The notes: generated by a model not told the origin, from the sequence alone. Positions 44,390-57,253 are shown, counted from the stretch's first letter. The stretch: 64,000 bases of DNA from Paulownia fortunei (GCA_019321725.1 CM033122.1:13728274-13792273), one strand, 5' to 3'. A program made the numbers and translations.

Positions 44390-46930
44390 ACTACTCCCAA
44401 AATTTACCTTTTTGCTCGTCTTCGAGCAAAAACTCAAAATCAAACACTTATAGACTCATACTTTGATCATGAATTACTAAGCTTGATCAACCAATTCAAA
44501 TGCCTCATCAATATTTATTACACATGAATCCAAAGGTTAGTCACAAATCTAGTCAAATGACACTACAAAACTTGTGCTTCATCAATCTAGTCATAAATTC
44601 AAAATGTGCATGTAAGTGTCAAGCTCAAGTTTTATGCATGCATTTTAGGTATGAATTTCACAACCAATGACTCCCTTGCTCTAAATAAGAAATTACTTTT
44701 GTGCTCTATAGGCTTGATTTTCATACACCTTCTCCACTAATGTAGACACCACACAAACATAGATCAAAAGGACTTTAATAAGCTTGTAACGTAAGGCCTA
44801 GGTTTTGGCTTACAAAAAAAGGGTAAAGATAACACAAAATAAGAGAGATGTGTGTTTTTTCACTTCGACATCTTTACTCTCCTCCTTTCTTATTTCTTCC
44901 ATACTTCTCTTCCTTTTTTCTTTAGGATTGATGCTTTTCATCATGTTCATTTTGCTTCATTTTTTTTTTCTTTTGTACATTTATTTTATTTTATTTTCTT
45001 ATATCTTTTTTTCTTTTTTGTCATTTTTTTCATGAATCCCAAGGTTTCATTTCTTGTTCTTTTGTTCTCACAATCCCAAAACTTATTTCTTTTTGTCGAT
45101 TAGGTTGTGGTGTTCCCCTTATTGCATCACTTGCTCATACACGCTAATTTTTCCATTCATGTACCCTCATCCAAAGTGCACAATGTGTCACACACTAAGC
45201 TCTCTTAGGGATAAGTCATGGTTTTTCGGGTTGCACAAGCTTATTTAATGAGCTTAATGAAACAAAGTCGAATGGCGGTAATTCATATACTTTGCATATG
45301 CTATTGTTTTTAGTAAGGTACAATTGGGTAATTAGTGATAGATATATACTCATAGTAAGCTTGAAAGGCTCAAACGAGTTAAATATGGCCTAAATCATAT
45401 CCTAGTTTGCTAGTAATCTTGGATTTCACCTCAAAAGATAATCAATAAAGTTTTAGAACACCACAAAATGACCAATATAACTCATTGGAAGAAAAATCCA
45501 ATACCAAGTAGCACGTAATTCATAAGATTTCAACACAACGTGCTGAATAAAAAGTCATCTTTCATAACAAAGATCAAATACACGTAAGAATTTCTATGTC
45601 ACAAAACTAGCAATATTTATTTCCTCTAGACTCTATATAATATCAATTAGGTATCATCATAGGTAATCGATAATCAAGTCTTTTATTCAATCAACAAAAC
45701 ATGAACTCACTAAGTTTGTCAACATAGCATGCTTGTTCTTGGACTTTCATCACGAAAATAAAAAAAGTTGGCTCAATTTTCACAAGAGTTCAAACACAAA
45801 ATGCAAATCTCAAACCCAACTTTAAAATTAACGTTGTCCTCAATATTAACAAATTAAAGCACTTAGGAGGGAGAAAATAGATAATTTCCCTTTTTAATAG
45901 ATGATGCCCTTGGAATCCACAGGAGATTCACTCATATCACCAAGGAGATTGTTCATCTACACATGAAAAAGAGACATGAAAGAACATGGACTATGCACAA
46001 AATACCAAAAAATAAAGAAAAATAAAAAAAGCCAAAAAGCTAAAAGTCCTAAAGGAATGAATAGTTCTAATTTATAGTCTTTAGCTTGAGTTTATTACCT
46101 CTACTTGGAAAAAGGCAAGATGAAATTTAGATATCTTATACTCGTTACCTCCTTCTAAGTAGTGCTTGGATCGACGTTGATCACCCCGTATCAAAGGGCT
46201 TTACTTTTTCCACATGTGCCTCACTTGCATAATAGGATTTAGCCTTGGTCTTGGCTTGCACACAAATTTTGATTTCACTTGAAAACGCTTCTTAAAAGGT
46301 AATTTGGCACCAAACTTTCATCCTCCAACTCTGATCCTTTTGAAATTTTCAATAGAGTTCCATAGTCTTTCCATAACAAATTTTCCTGCACTTGATCAAC
46401 AACATAGGGATCAAAAGCATCTAATTCATTGCACTTAGACTTTTCCACCCAACAATCCAATCCCTTAAATTCATTCAGATTAACATGCATTTCACTTTTT
46501 CCATTTTTTTTAAGTTCACAATGCATGCATCAATTTTTTTCTCACAATTAGTCTGTTGCAAAAGATCATTGGCCAACGAGTTAAGGACAACAATTTTTCT
46601 ACACAAGTTTGTTTCTACCAAATATTTTAAAGCTTTTAAAACATGAAAGGTCACTTGGTCATTCCCTATTCTAAGTATCAAAGTTTCTAATTGTACATCA
46701 ATCAAAGATCTACTCATCGCTAGGAAAGGTTACCTAGAATAAGGACCACATTAACATCTTTCTTCATATCTAACATAATGAAATCAACTCAGAAAATGAA
46801 CTTGTCTACCTTCATTAGCACATACTTGATTTTTTTAGGCTTGAAATCAAGCATGATGTTGGCTAGTAAAGAGAAAAAGAGACGATAGTTCAAATTTATA
46901 TCTACATCCAAGTATGGTATCATGGAACTA
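44390..46930 (-). mobile_element. Third Gypsy element, 3' interior, deleted
   Basis: Beginning with the polypurine tract (minus strand AAATTTTGGGAGTAGT, 44405-44390), this stretch holds a long non-coding 3' region with a T-rich block at 44850-45040 (A-rich on the minus strand, as in 32905-33110). Protease-region coding follows at 46275-46890. Reverse transcriptase, RNase H and integrase, which should lie between these two parts, are missing, so an internal deletion is inferred near 46230-46275. The element is cut at about 46930. Confidence 0.65.
46275..46890 (-). pseudogene. Gypsy protease-region remnant
   Basis: Minus-strand reading gives KVDKFIFADFIMLDMKKD, VVLILGNLS, SRSLIDVQLETLILRIGNDQ and VTFHVLKALKYL (46717-46600). 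This matches the C-terminal part of the aspartic protease region of Athila-like elements (VPLILGRPFLATG, ALIDVQKGELTLRV). Another frame continues with KGLDCWVEKSKCNELDAFDP and ELEDESLVPNYL, the linker before RT. The catalytic DTG is not visible. It is broken by stops. Confidence 0.65.
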
Positions 46931-47527
46931 AATTTAAATTAGGATATTTAGTTTGGTTTGCAGTAAAAAATATTTAGAATATTAATAATTTTATTAGGAT
47001 AAATCTAAAGAAGTTTAATTGAAAGTAAAGAAATTCCAAGGAATATAATTGTAATGCGCCAAATTTTAAGGGAGGCCATTGTATTATGCACAAACCTCAA
47101 AGGAAGGAGGTCTGTGCAATTTTTAATAAAAGTCAGAAGAGATATTACAAAAAGTCTTAGAATTTTCTAATGTTCATTAGTATTAGGGGAAGTAAATATA
47201 ATTTTAAAAACTTGAGAGAGTCTATTTATGTTTACACTAAATTTCACAGAATTTTTATTAATTATCCCTAAGGATAAAGGTTAGGAATGAGAATGCCATT
47301 TTCTTTTAATACCAAGCGGAACATTTAAAGGCATTGAAGCAATTCCATTGAAGATAATCTTTTTCTTTTTCCTTTTTGGCCAAGCATTACTACATACTAA
47401 TTATCAGAAGAACCAAATTACACTTGTACATAAATATTTGGAAGATTACTGCAATAATTCAATGATACTTGTAGGATGAATGTAACAGTGAAGGGATTTT
47501 GGGGAAGAATAACTGAAACAAACCTGG

Positions 47528-47568
<41 letters not shown>

Positions 47569-47576
47569 ATTTTTGT
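46931..47576. other. Intergenic spacer with CA/TA microsatellite
   Basis: No gene is supported. A compound (CA)n(TA)n repeat lies at 47526-47568, directly at the left end of the TIR element. Confidence 0.5.
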
Positions 47577-48794
47577 GGGTTACTTGCATCCACCACCCTT
47601 GAATTTTGAGTTTTAGTACCCACCTCCCTTAATTTGAATTTTTGGTAACTCCTCTTCAATATTATTAAGTCAAAGATTCCAAAACAATTTGTGTTGAATG
47701 ATTAAAAAACCATAGTAATACATTTAAAAATAATCCATCATTCTTAAAAAAGTTTACTGAGAGTCATTATTAAAATAAGAAATAAGATATCAAAGTACTA
47801 AACTTCAAAATTTTCTTCAATTATATATGAAATATCTTAATTTAACACATCAAAAAATACTATATAGTTTTAAAAAAGAAATCAGAGCCCAAAAATTTAA
47901 TTTAAGGCCATCTTCAAAATTTGAATAATATTGATGAACTTTTATGAGATTTACTTTTTAAAAATTAATGTTTTTAAAGTGAATATTATGAAATAAAAGG
48001 AAGATTAAATTCTATTTTACCCTCTTCAATTACCGAAGAGAGAACTAATATTAATATGAGAAAATAATGCATACTAGTTGAAAAATGTAGTTTTTGAAAT
48101 GAATAAATTTTAAAAATAAGTAAAACATCAAAGTGGTAGTTTAAGCCATATATGCTAAGACGAAGAATATAATCTAACTTCTGTGTCTATAAATTAAGCA
48201 TACAATTTTGAAACTATTAAACGAGGCCATCTTTTAAATACAAATTCAGAAAAAAATTAAGATCAAAATTCAAATTATGAAGTCGATAATATATGAAACA
48301 TATATTATTATTTTTCACAAAAAAGTAACGCATTTTAAAATAACTTATTTTGGATTTTTAGATATATGATTTATTACTATTAACAAAGACTTTTACAATT
48401 TAATTTAAACTCTAATTTCATTATGAAAATTATGTACTTGAAAATTTGTGAACCATTTACTATTATAAAACCAAACATATTTTTAATCATAAAAATTAAT
48501 CATTAATACTTTTTATGCAATTAAATAGAATTTAAAAACTTTGGTACTGCTCAATTTTTAATTAATCTATGTACTTTATATCATTGAAATGATCTTAAAA
48601 TTCAAAATTTGTATCACTGAATTTTTTTTTATTTAAAAAAGTGCTATGTAGTTTTGAAAGTTACGGTTTTTTTTTCCCCTCAAATTATTGGGACATGTAT
48701 AAAATTTTAAGGTGAGGTTTTTACCAAAGATGTATAACTCAAGGAGGTGGATTTCGAAGCCCCTAAAATGATGGGAGTTATATGCAAATAAGCC
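47577..48794. mobile_element. Mutator-like TIR element upstream of NAC gene
   Basis: The two ends are inverted, imperfect repeats of about 80 bases: left GGGTTACTTGCATCCACC.., right (reverse complement) GGCTTATTTGCATATAACT.. The pairing continues through CCCACCTCCCTT/TCCACCTCCTTG and TTTTTGGTAA/TCTTTGGTAA. The body is AT-rich and non-coding. Long TIRs suggest a non-autonomous Mutator-like element. The candidate 9-base flanks (TAATTTTTG, TTATTTCCG) match at only 6 of 9 positions. It ends about 360 bases before the NAC start codon. Confidence 0.5.
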
Positions 48795-48984
48795 TTATTT
48801 CCGCCCTGAAACTACTAAACGCGTTTTTATCTTTCTTTTTTATTACAGATCAGCATAAGTCATAAGACGATTTCGAGCATCCAACCACATTTTCAGCCAA
48901 ATCCTGCACACTACACTACTAACGTAATGAATGACCGCGGTTGTTTTATTGCCAGAAAATGTGTGGAAAAGTGACTTTAATACG

Positions 48985-48990
48985 CACGTG
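48985..48990 (+). promoter_or_regulatory. G-box in NAC upstream region
   Basis: CACGTG within TACGCACGTGAAG, 164 bases upstream of the NAC start codon. bZIP and bHLH factors bind this core in plants, including factors of abscisic-acid and ER-stress responses. A six-base match alone is weak evidence of function. Confidence 0.35.
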
Positions 48991-49108
48991 AAGAAAGGGA
49001 AAAGAAAAGTAAATCGAAAACAGTGTAGAGGTCGACAGATTTTTCTTGAACTTTTGTACCTCTCAATCAAATTCTACTACTACAGCAGTTTTAGGTTTTC
49101 CACAATTA

Positions 49109-49151
49109 ATGAATTAGAGTAGAGTGTTTGTTGATTAATGTGATGGTGTAG
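49109..49151 (+). promoter_or_regulatory. Three minimal upstream ORFs before NAC start
   Basis: Within 45 bases of the chosen start there are ATG AAT TAG (49109-49117), ATG TGA (49138-49143, start directly followed by stop) and ATG GTG TAG (49143-49151). If the transcript includes them, they could lower or condition translation of the NAC protein. Whether the 5' untranslated region reaches this far is likely but not shown. Confidence 0.5.
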
Positions 49152-49153
49152 TG

Positions 49154-52100
49154 ATGATGAAATTAGAGCCGTTGCCGAAAGGTTTCAGATTCCGGCCGAC
49201 GGACGAGGAGCTCGTCAACCATTATCTCAGGCTCAAAATTAACGGCCGTCATTCATCCGTTGAAGTCATCCCCGAGGTTGATGTCTGTAAATGGGAGCCG
49301 TGGGATCTCCCTGGTATGTTTCCCTTTTTCTTCCTCTACTGTCTATATATATCTATCAATTCGCTGTCACTTATTTTTTGATGTGTGTTTCATTCTACTT
49401 GTAACTTGTGTGCCTATGTCATGATTATTCGATTCTTGAATTTTGCTTGTAGCTTGTGTGTGACCATGTCATTATTATTCCATTCTGGGACATTCCCACA
49501 TAAGAAAAAAAAAGGCATGTAAAAAGATTTCTGTGGTATATATAATTTTAATAAATTCTGTCCGACTATAGAATTTGTTCTATTCTCCATGGTTCTGGAA
49601 AATTTCTCCCTTTGCACATTTTTGTGAGAGAGCGTCTGCATGACTCTGAGCGTGTTCATTCATGTTTTGACATCTTCCATTTAGTATTGAGATTCGTCTT
49701 ATAAAATTTAGTAAAAACTAAAGTAATTAGGATAATGTGAGAGTTATTTTTGATATAATTATAACAAAATATGTTCGATTTATAAACGCATGCATGAAGA
49801 GAATATTTTGAATTGCTCTTTTTATTCTAGAGTACAACTTTGTGGACTTAGAGATAGATAGTATGCAAGTGGGCCATAATATTTTATCTGCAAATGGCAT
49901 TTACCAACTAGCAAGGCTAGGATCATTAGACTGACATGATCCTGGAGTGGAGTGGTGTGGAAACGAGAGAAAGAGCATCCTACAGAAGTTTATTGGACAA
50001 GGGGACTCAAATATGATTATTGAAGTGTCTCAAACAACCATAACACATTCAAAAAGAAAACTTACTCTTGTAAAAGAGCTGAGAGCAGAGGGGAGTTGGA
50101 GCAACTGTCCTGCTGGAGAATTTATTGTTGAACTCCCCCCACCCCCAAAAGAAAAATGAAAAAAGACAATACAAAAGGGTATGGTGGTGTTAGGAAGAGA
50201 TCATATAGTTGGACAATCCTAATGTGTCTGGGTAATATAGTTGAATCAATTTGGAGTTTGTATTTATCTGTACTATGATGTCATGCACTGCATCACTAGC
50301 AGTGAGCAAGGGACACTCCTACATATTTTTGACCTAAATTAGTTATGTTGGCTTCACGTCATGCATAAACTAAGTGCATACCAAGAGAAAGCTTATTTGC
50401 ATTACCTCAGGTGAAGAACTTTTCTTTGGCACACAATTATAGTTTTTTCATGAATTCATGTGGAGTGGGAAAAGAAAGTAGAGTCAAATAACTATTGGAT
50501 AAGGGTGAACTCCATTCGGTTAAGTTCATTTATGGATTTGTAGTGTTGGATATACTGAAAAATGGAACTTCATCTTTTCTTTTTTGTTCTGACATGCAAA
50601 AGCAAGTGAAAAGTAAATCTTCATGATCTTTTGTTTTTTGTGCAGCACTGTCAGTGATAAAGTCTGATGACCCAGAGTGGTTCTTCTTCTGCTCCCGTGA
50701 CAGAAAATATCCAAATGGGCATCGTTCTAATAGGGCAACGGAAGCTGGTTATTGGAAGGCCACAGGCAAGGATCGTACTATAAAATCTCGCAAATCATCT
50801 CCTTCTGGTTGCTCCAATACCCATATAATTGGCATGAAGAAAACTCTCGTTTTCTACAAAGGTCGTGCTCCTAAGGGTGAACGTACAAATTGGATCATGC
50901 ATGAGTATCGTGCCACTGAACCGGATCTTGACGGCTCAGGCCCTGGACAGGTTGATAGATATTTCCTGTGTCTCTTTCGTGCACACACGTACACTCTTAA
51001 AGACAGAAACACTCTTTGTTATCCTGTTTCATGGACATGTTGTGACTGCTGTTTCACTTAATAATTTCTTTGGTTATTAATGACTGATATTCTTACTCAT
51101 GCTTATAACAAAAAATATTTCTGACCACCAGATATCTCTGTCTTCACACTATTGTTGAGCGATTTAAAATTCTCATCAGCTTCCTGCGGAATAAATTGTT
51201 ACTTCTACTTATTGCCTTTCAGAATTCATAATGAGTTTTATAAATGTGTACACTTCTTCAGGTTAGTGTAAGTACACATGTAATCTCTCTTTAACAATTC
51301 ATTACAAAATCATATTCCATCTCTACAAATTGTTTGTCTTTGTCTCTCTTTGAGGATTACATGAGTTGAATGTGCATATTCCCAGACTGAGCTCTACTTT
51401 CACTATTCTTCTAAATTTTGCTTTTTTACCTGCAATTCGTTACATACTTGAAGTTAAAGATTGTCAAGTAGAAATATATACCATTAATGCTTGTATCCAT
51501 TAAAGTTTTATTGCTTGTTGCTTGCATACTCTCTACCATGAAGGGCTTTGTCTTTGAAGTTTCAATTTTTTTTGTAGTATGTTAGATTTCAATTATCTGA
51601 TCAATTACCACCATTATCATCAAAATTTCAAATATTCGTGCTGAAAAAGGTGAAGATGCATTTCATTTACTTTTGGAATATTTAATTATATCTTGTAAGA
51701 CATTTAGAGAGAGAAACATCTAGGATCTGTAACAGGGATTCAGTATTTCTCTCGGGTTTACTATGTGAGTTCTGTTCTTTCACTATGCTAATTAGCGGTT
51801 AGCCAGTTATCTCTTAGTTCAATGCGTAAAGCTAAAATCATTATTAATCGGTATGGTCTATGTGATTTTAGGTTCACTCTGTCTCGTCTAGGCTTGACAT
51901 AATTCTAGTTTCAGTAGGTTTTCCAACGTTGCTTCTAGCAGCCTAAAAGGAATGTGCTTAATATGCAAGTTGGTCCCGCCAATGTTCTTCAGCGGATACT
52001 GCCTTGGCCAATTCATGAACATTCATATTACTTATTATGCTTCTTTCTACTTTCTGCAACTTCACTTGAACATTGTCATCTCACCGACGCTTAATTTATT

Positions 52101-55100
52101 TAAATTGTTGTGTCTTAGGAGCCCAACAGTAAGTCTCATATAACATCACCTGATGATTGTAGTCAGCGGTTCTTGGTAACCTCGCCATCAACCCTAGTTG
52201 CGTTAATCCTTTACTTTGTATGCCTTTCCCTATTAGCAATGGAGCATAAGTATCGAAAACATTCAACTTTGGTGTCTCCTGACTTAGAATCTTCATTTTC
52301 TGTGTAGCTATTCTATGCCAGCAAGAATTACATCCATTTTCAGTTTCTTTATATTCCCCTATTAGTTTTCTTCAAAAAGACAATATCATCTTTGAATTAA
52401 TGCCATATGGGAGCTCAGCTTGTATATCCATGGTTAGTTCATTCATAATTTTGGCAAACAAATCATGAACCTAAAAATTAGTCTTGGTGTGACTTTGTGG
52501 AGTGTCTTAGCGTTGTTTGCATCCATTACCCTTTGAGTATTCAATATTGATAAATAGACCCTGCTGTTTAGTTGACTGTTAGTCAACTGTTAAAATGGGG
52601 CTGGAATAACATGTTTTCTCTTATCTCCCTAAGGCTAGTTGGATTTTCATTTTCTTGACATTTATATACATTTAAATATTAAAATGCCACCCCTATTCAT
52701 TTATAAATGGAGAATCGAAAATTATAATATTCTAATCTATGTGGGAAATTTTCATCACAAAAATTTGATCTCACCGCTTCTCAACTATTTTTGTCACACC
52801 AAGCGCTATAGTTTTAAAAAAATTCATCTGCACTATGATTCTCCGAAAGGATAGGGGTGAATGAAGGGTGAAATAGTAATCTCATATAGACAACAAAAAA
52901 AAAAAAAAAAGGAAAGAAAAAAAAAACATTTTTGTGGAAACCATTTGATTGCCCATTAATTTTTTTTGGTGTTTTTCATAAAAAAATTGGGAGTCCTCAT
53001 TATGGTCATTGCCATGATTAATATTTGAAAATTAAGGAGCAAGAATTATTATCCAATTGAAGAAACACTATAGAAAAAGCTATATAAATATACATATATA
53101 TAAACACCACAAGTTCTTGGACTATGAATATATTATAATTACAGATAGTATAAACAAGTTTTTTGTTATTTTATTGAAGATTATAATGTCAATTATCAAC
53201 TTCTGTTAGTTATATTATATAATCCACTTCGTTTACTACCTTCTTGTATCTAATCCATATAACTACCTCTTCAATTTTATAATGTCAGAAAGTGTAAGGA
53301 AAATTGTGGAATTGATGTCATGAGATTTTTTGGGAAGTGAGGAGGTGAAATTGAGTGGATCAATTTTCCTATTCATGAGAATATTGCACATTAGTCTCCC
53401 CATTTAAGAAATGAATAGGAGTGAGATTGTAGTAATTACAGGTAAAAGTATAACTGTCAAAAAATTAAATGCAACTAGCCCTTAAGAGATAAGGGCAAAA
53501 ATATCATTCTGCCCCCATTTAACTATTCACTACAATCAACTTAACAGAAGAAGTTATTTGCCAAAATTTGCTGAATACCTCAAGGTGGTGGATGCAGAAA
53601 GCCCACTATCCTATAATAGTTCTTATTGTGGTCTTAGACTCCTTTATACTTATCCTTGATCATTTGTGCATCTAATTTGGCTTCTTTCTTTTGTACAAGC
53701 TACCAAAATGGCCATAGAAGCCCTATTATGTCTTCTCTAGCAATATAAAAAGTCAAGTGTTAGTAGCCTCTTTTTTCATGTAGAGAAAGACTTAGCTATT
53801 TATTTACTTCTGCATCATAAAAAAATGAGTTTCCATAGTTGCTGTGTTCTTTTTATTGATTTGTGGGTTGATATGGAGTGTTGAAGTGGGGAAAATTGTG
53901 ATACTCTAAACCTGTTCCAAAGGGATACGAGAGACAGGTGGGGAATAACTGTCCGACTATTAAGTTAATAGCTTGTCCTACAGTGCCGAACCAACTCTTG
54001 GGGCATACTACCGAAAGAACTGCAATAGAATAAGCGGAAAAATGGCAAGGAAAAAGAATCTGTAAAGTTATATCCTGATAATGCCATTTATTGTGCACTT
54101 TTGATTGAGACCTGCTTTTTTTAGTACTTGCTATTGTGTTGTTAGTCAGTTCTTTCTCACATGCTACAGGGAGACTATGTCCTATGTCGCTTGTTCCACA
54201 AGGCAGATGAGAAGCTAGACAATTCAAAGTACAATGAAGTTGAACCTACTGGGTCGTCTCCTTCTACTAACAAATCATCTCCTGATGATGTATCATCAGA
54301 TCTGTTTCAAGAACCTGCAGTGCTCGGTATGGAAATACTCAAGGAACCGGAGGATGTGAAGAAGCAGTGGACTGATGAGGCAGACTATATGACTCGTACT
54401 ATCCTAGCGCCTGTTGAAAGATGTGAATCCAATGGAGCTGATCACTCAGGAGGAAAAACAGCTAGGGAGGTTAGAGAGAAATACTTACTCTTATTAGCTA
54501 ACATCTCTCATCTTTTCTGCAAAAATCAGAATAATAAAGGAATTCAAGTCCAGATCTAATTTTTTTCGTATTATTCAGGTGTATGCTCCATTAGAAGAAA
54601 TTCCAATGTCTGAAGAAGCCACATGCAATCAATTTGATGACAAGGTCTTAGACGCCTTGCAGTCTCACAATTTGACTGATTTGGGAGCTTGCATAGGTTC
54701 TCCCTTTGCTGATGACTTTGGCAATGATCCCACTGGATTGCATTTTCAAGATGGCACATCTGAACAGGATGTATCCCTATCAGAGCTGTTGGAAGGCCTT
54801 CAAAACCTTGACAACTACTTTTGTGAAGAGTCAACTAGTCACAAGACCTTAGTTGCCCCAGTTGTAAGCCTCATGCCTGGGCAGATTATTTGTCCAGAGC
54901 AAACACCAACTACAATCTGTAAGGTGAACGTTCGTAAAATTCAGGGAGAGACAGACACAGAAATGGTTCAAACACAGGTAAGAAGCACGTGATCCAGTAT
55001 CTTACATATGTTTCATTTGTAATCTGTTTCTTTTAAATGCATCATATTGTAGGATCTAGGGTGGCCACCAGGTTCCCCATAATTTAATTTTATCCTCTGC

Positions 55101-56103
55101 TTATAATCAAATTGAAATGGTCATTATGTGTTCAAATAGCATTTTATATTTAGATATTTAGTTGTGTTTTCACTCTTGAAATTATTGAGTCCTGGGTGTT
55201 CCAGTATCCTGGAGTTTGATGTCTGATGCTCATACTGGTGTTCTTGTCCTGCAGGGTCAAACATCTCCCAGATTTTTCCGATTTGCACCATCTACTGATC
55301 ATTCCCTTTCTCACTCTGCTGTTGAAGAAGATCATTCATCTGACCATATAATTATGAGCTCACAGTACAAACTGGATAACTCGTTTTGTCATTCATATCA
55401 GATCAAAGATAGTAGTGGTAGTACTTTTAGTGGAACTGGAATCAAGATTCGATCGCGTCAGCCGCGAAATCAACCAAGTTTAATGAACTCTACAACCCAG
55501 GGAACTACTTCAAGGAGAATCCGTCTGTTGATGGAATGCGGACCCAACTCCGTATGTTGTGAAAAATCCAATGATGCCAACAGCACTGAAGAACAAGAAT
55601 CTCAATCACTTATCACGGAGGTGAGTTCCATTATTTTATTTAGAATAGTATGCATTTATAAATATACTCATGGAAGTCAAGGTGAGGTATGAGACAATTA
55701 CTTGAGCATGACAACTGCTGAAATGGACGTATAGACTAACGCTACATTTCTACATCTTTATTTGCTGAAAAACCATGTAATTTACTCAGAAAAACAGTAT
55801 GCTTTTCCTCATTTCTTAGTCCTTAATTGTTGAATGCAGGCCACCAAAGATATTGATAAAACTTGCAAGTCTCAGGACCCGCAAGGTAGAATTCTCGATG
55901 AGAATAAGGAGATTGCTCAAACATCTGCTCCAAGACTAGAGTTGCTGGTGAAACATGCTGATGAAAATGGCAGTACAAAGATGACATTTATGCTACCAAG
56001 TCATTTGAAAGTGTATGCTGTCAGCATTTATATAGTGATAATTCTGTCAGTAGTTTTCCTTGGGATGTGGAAATGTCCCCGTTTGCATGCTCCGCATGGT
56101 TGA
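49154..56103 (+). CDS. Membrane-anchored NAC transcription factor (NTL type)
   Basis: Six exons: 49154-49313, 50646-50950, 54170-54469, 54579-54977, 55255-55620 and 55840-56103, all with GT-AG introns. They join to 1794 bases, about 597 residues. The NAC DNA-binding domain fills residues ~5-170: [19 protein letters not shown] (A), [16 protein letters not shown] (B), [20 protein letters not shown] (C), [18 protein letters not shown] and NWIMHEYR (D), YVLCRLFHK (E). A long acidic, Ser-rich middle follows, with the NTL-like basic motif [17 protein letters not shown] in exon 5. The C-terminus has one membrane helix, [20 protein letters not shown], then a short tail. NTL proteins wait in the ER or plasma membrane and enter the nucleus after cleavage, usually in stress responses. 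It resembles the ANAC062/ANAC091 group. The start at 49154 (or 49157) is the first ATG in frame with domain A. All splice junctions keep the frame. Confidence 0.93.
49314..50645 (+). other. NAC intron 1
   Basis: 1332 bases, phase 1, GT-AG. It splits the NAC domain after DLP, a position usual for this family. A diverged tandem duplication of about 49 bases lies near 49396-49495 (CTTGTAACTTGTGTG, CTTGTAGCTTGTGTG). Nothing else is recognised. Confidence 0.85.
50951..54169 (+). other. NAC intron 2, long
   Basis: 3219 bases, phase 0, between GPGQ and GDYVLCRLF, so NAC subdomain E is on the far side. About 1.1 kb of it is the TIR element at 52511-53603. A run of about 17 A and other A-rich sequence is at 52895-52926, inside that element. 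Short ORFs here are chance. Confidence 0.85.
52511..53603. mobile_element. Mutator-like TIR element inside NAC intron 2
   Basis: The ends pair as inverted repeats for about 150 bases: left GTTTGCATCCATTACC.. TTTAGTTGACTG.. AAGGCTAGTTGGATTT.. TTCTTGACA; right (reverse complement) TTTCTGCATCCACCACC.. GTTAAGTTGATTG.. AAGGGCTAGTTGCATTT.. TTTTTGACAG. The termini share TGCATCCACCACC with the left end of the element at 47577-48794, so both belong to one family. The body is non-coding. No convincing target-site duplication was found. Confidence 0.6.
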
Positions 56104-57253
56104 CGTATACTTCGATTTCCATTCTTATTGTTGTCATTTTCATTACTTTTTTGAATAATTGAGTGAGGTGGTAGAGAACTGGATAACTGCTTGTATAAAT
56201 TCTAATTGGGTAGAAAGAAGTTAATTATTCATAATAGAATCAATATTAGACGAAAGTTCTTCGCATACACAATTTGTATAAAACTAACGGTAAATGGAGT
56301 TAGACTAGTCTGATCTTTAATGTTTGTTAAACTTCAGCATACGAGGAGCATATAATGTGTGTTCGATTAGAAAAGTTCTGAACATGTTTGGACTATGTAA
56401 TTAAAAATCTACTTCTGAAGAACTATGATGTAGTATTCTGTTCTTCTGTTGTACTTTGAGTATGGAGTGAGTGGCATGAAATTCTAGTCATATTACTTGT
56501 CCATGTTGTGGTATATCTTTGTCAAGCGTGTGCTCTATCTTCTGGTCTGGAATCGAAAACTTGCCACCTCAGGTGAGTTCTCCTGCCCTTTTTCTTCTAA
56601 CCCTTTACTATCTAGGAGCCAAGTATATGGATGTTTGAATGTACTTAATTTTTGCTGCTTAAGGTCATAAGATGAACACATTGGAGCAGTTCTATGTTGA
56701 GGACTAACAATGGTACATTGTCGCGAATTCTAAAACTCATGACCCATACTATAGAGCTTTATTTTTCGTTCTTTTTATATTTATCTTTTTGGACAAAATA
56801 CATAAACACTTCTTGAAGTTGATGCTAGGTTGCATCAATTTGAATTTAATATTTGGACAAAATTGTCCTTATATAAATTTATGTAGTTGTAGTTTTTATT
56901 ATATTTTGAATAATTGTGCTCCAATTTTAATTTTAAATTGTTTATTAATTAGAAAAAAATATTTTAAATTATATTTTTTTGAAAAAGTAATTTGTAACTT
57001 AAGTAATCAAATTTTAACAAGCTAAAATAATAATTGGGTTGGGTATAGCAAATACCCAAAAAAAAATATTAAATATGAAAAAATTATTCTAATTATTTAA
57101 ATTCAAAATAAAGTATTAACTATTAAATCTAAATGAGTTTTAAATTCTTTTAGATAAAGATGAATAAGTATATTTTTGAATTCAAATAATTAAAATAATT
57201 TTTATATTTAATATTTTTATGTATTTATTATACCTATTTATTACTATAGTGTT
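56104..57253. other. NAC 3' UTR and AT-rich spacer
   Basis: The first few hundred bases are probably NAC 3' untranslated sequence. A clear AATAAA signal close to the stop codon is not evident. From about 56860 the DNA is very AT-rich with no gene. It ends at the LTR at 57254. Confidence 0.45.

Noticed and set aside
44805..45103. Overlapping Phe-rich ORFs that look like membrane proteins
   Set aside because: They are translations of a T-rich block in a Gypsy 3' non-coding region, with a counterpart on the other strand at 32905-33110.
48843..49070. Minus-strand ORF just upstream of the NAC gene
   Set aside because: It overlaps the NAC promoter and 5' untranslated region and has no recognisable domain.
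52096..52296. Minus-strand ORF in NAC intron 2
   Set aside because: No recognisable domain. It lies in an intron whose flanking splice sites join a perfect NAC domain.
56789..57025. ORF downstream of the NAC gene
   Set aside because: AT-rich, low-complexity composition identical to the flank, no domain, no splice context.
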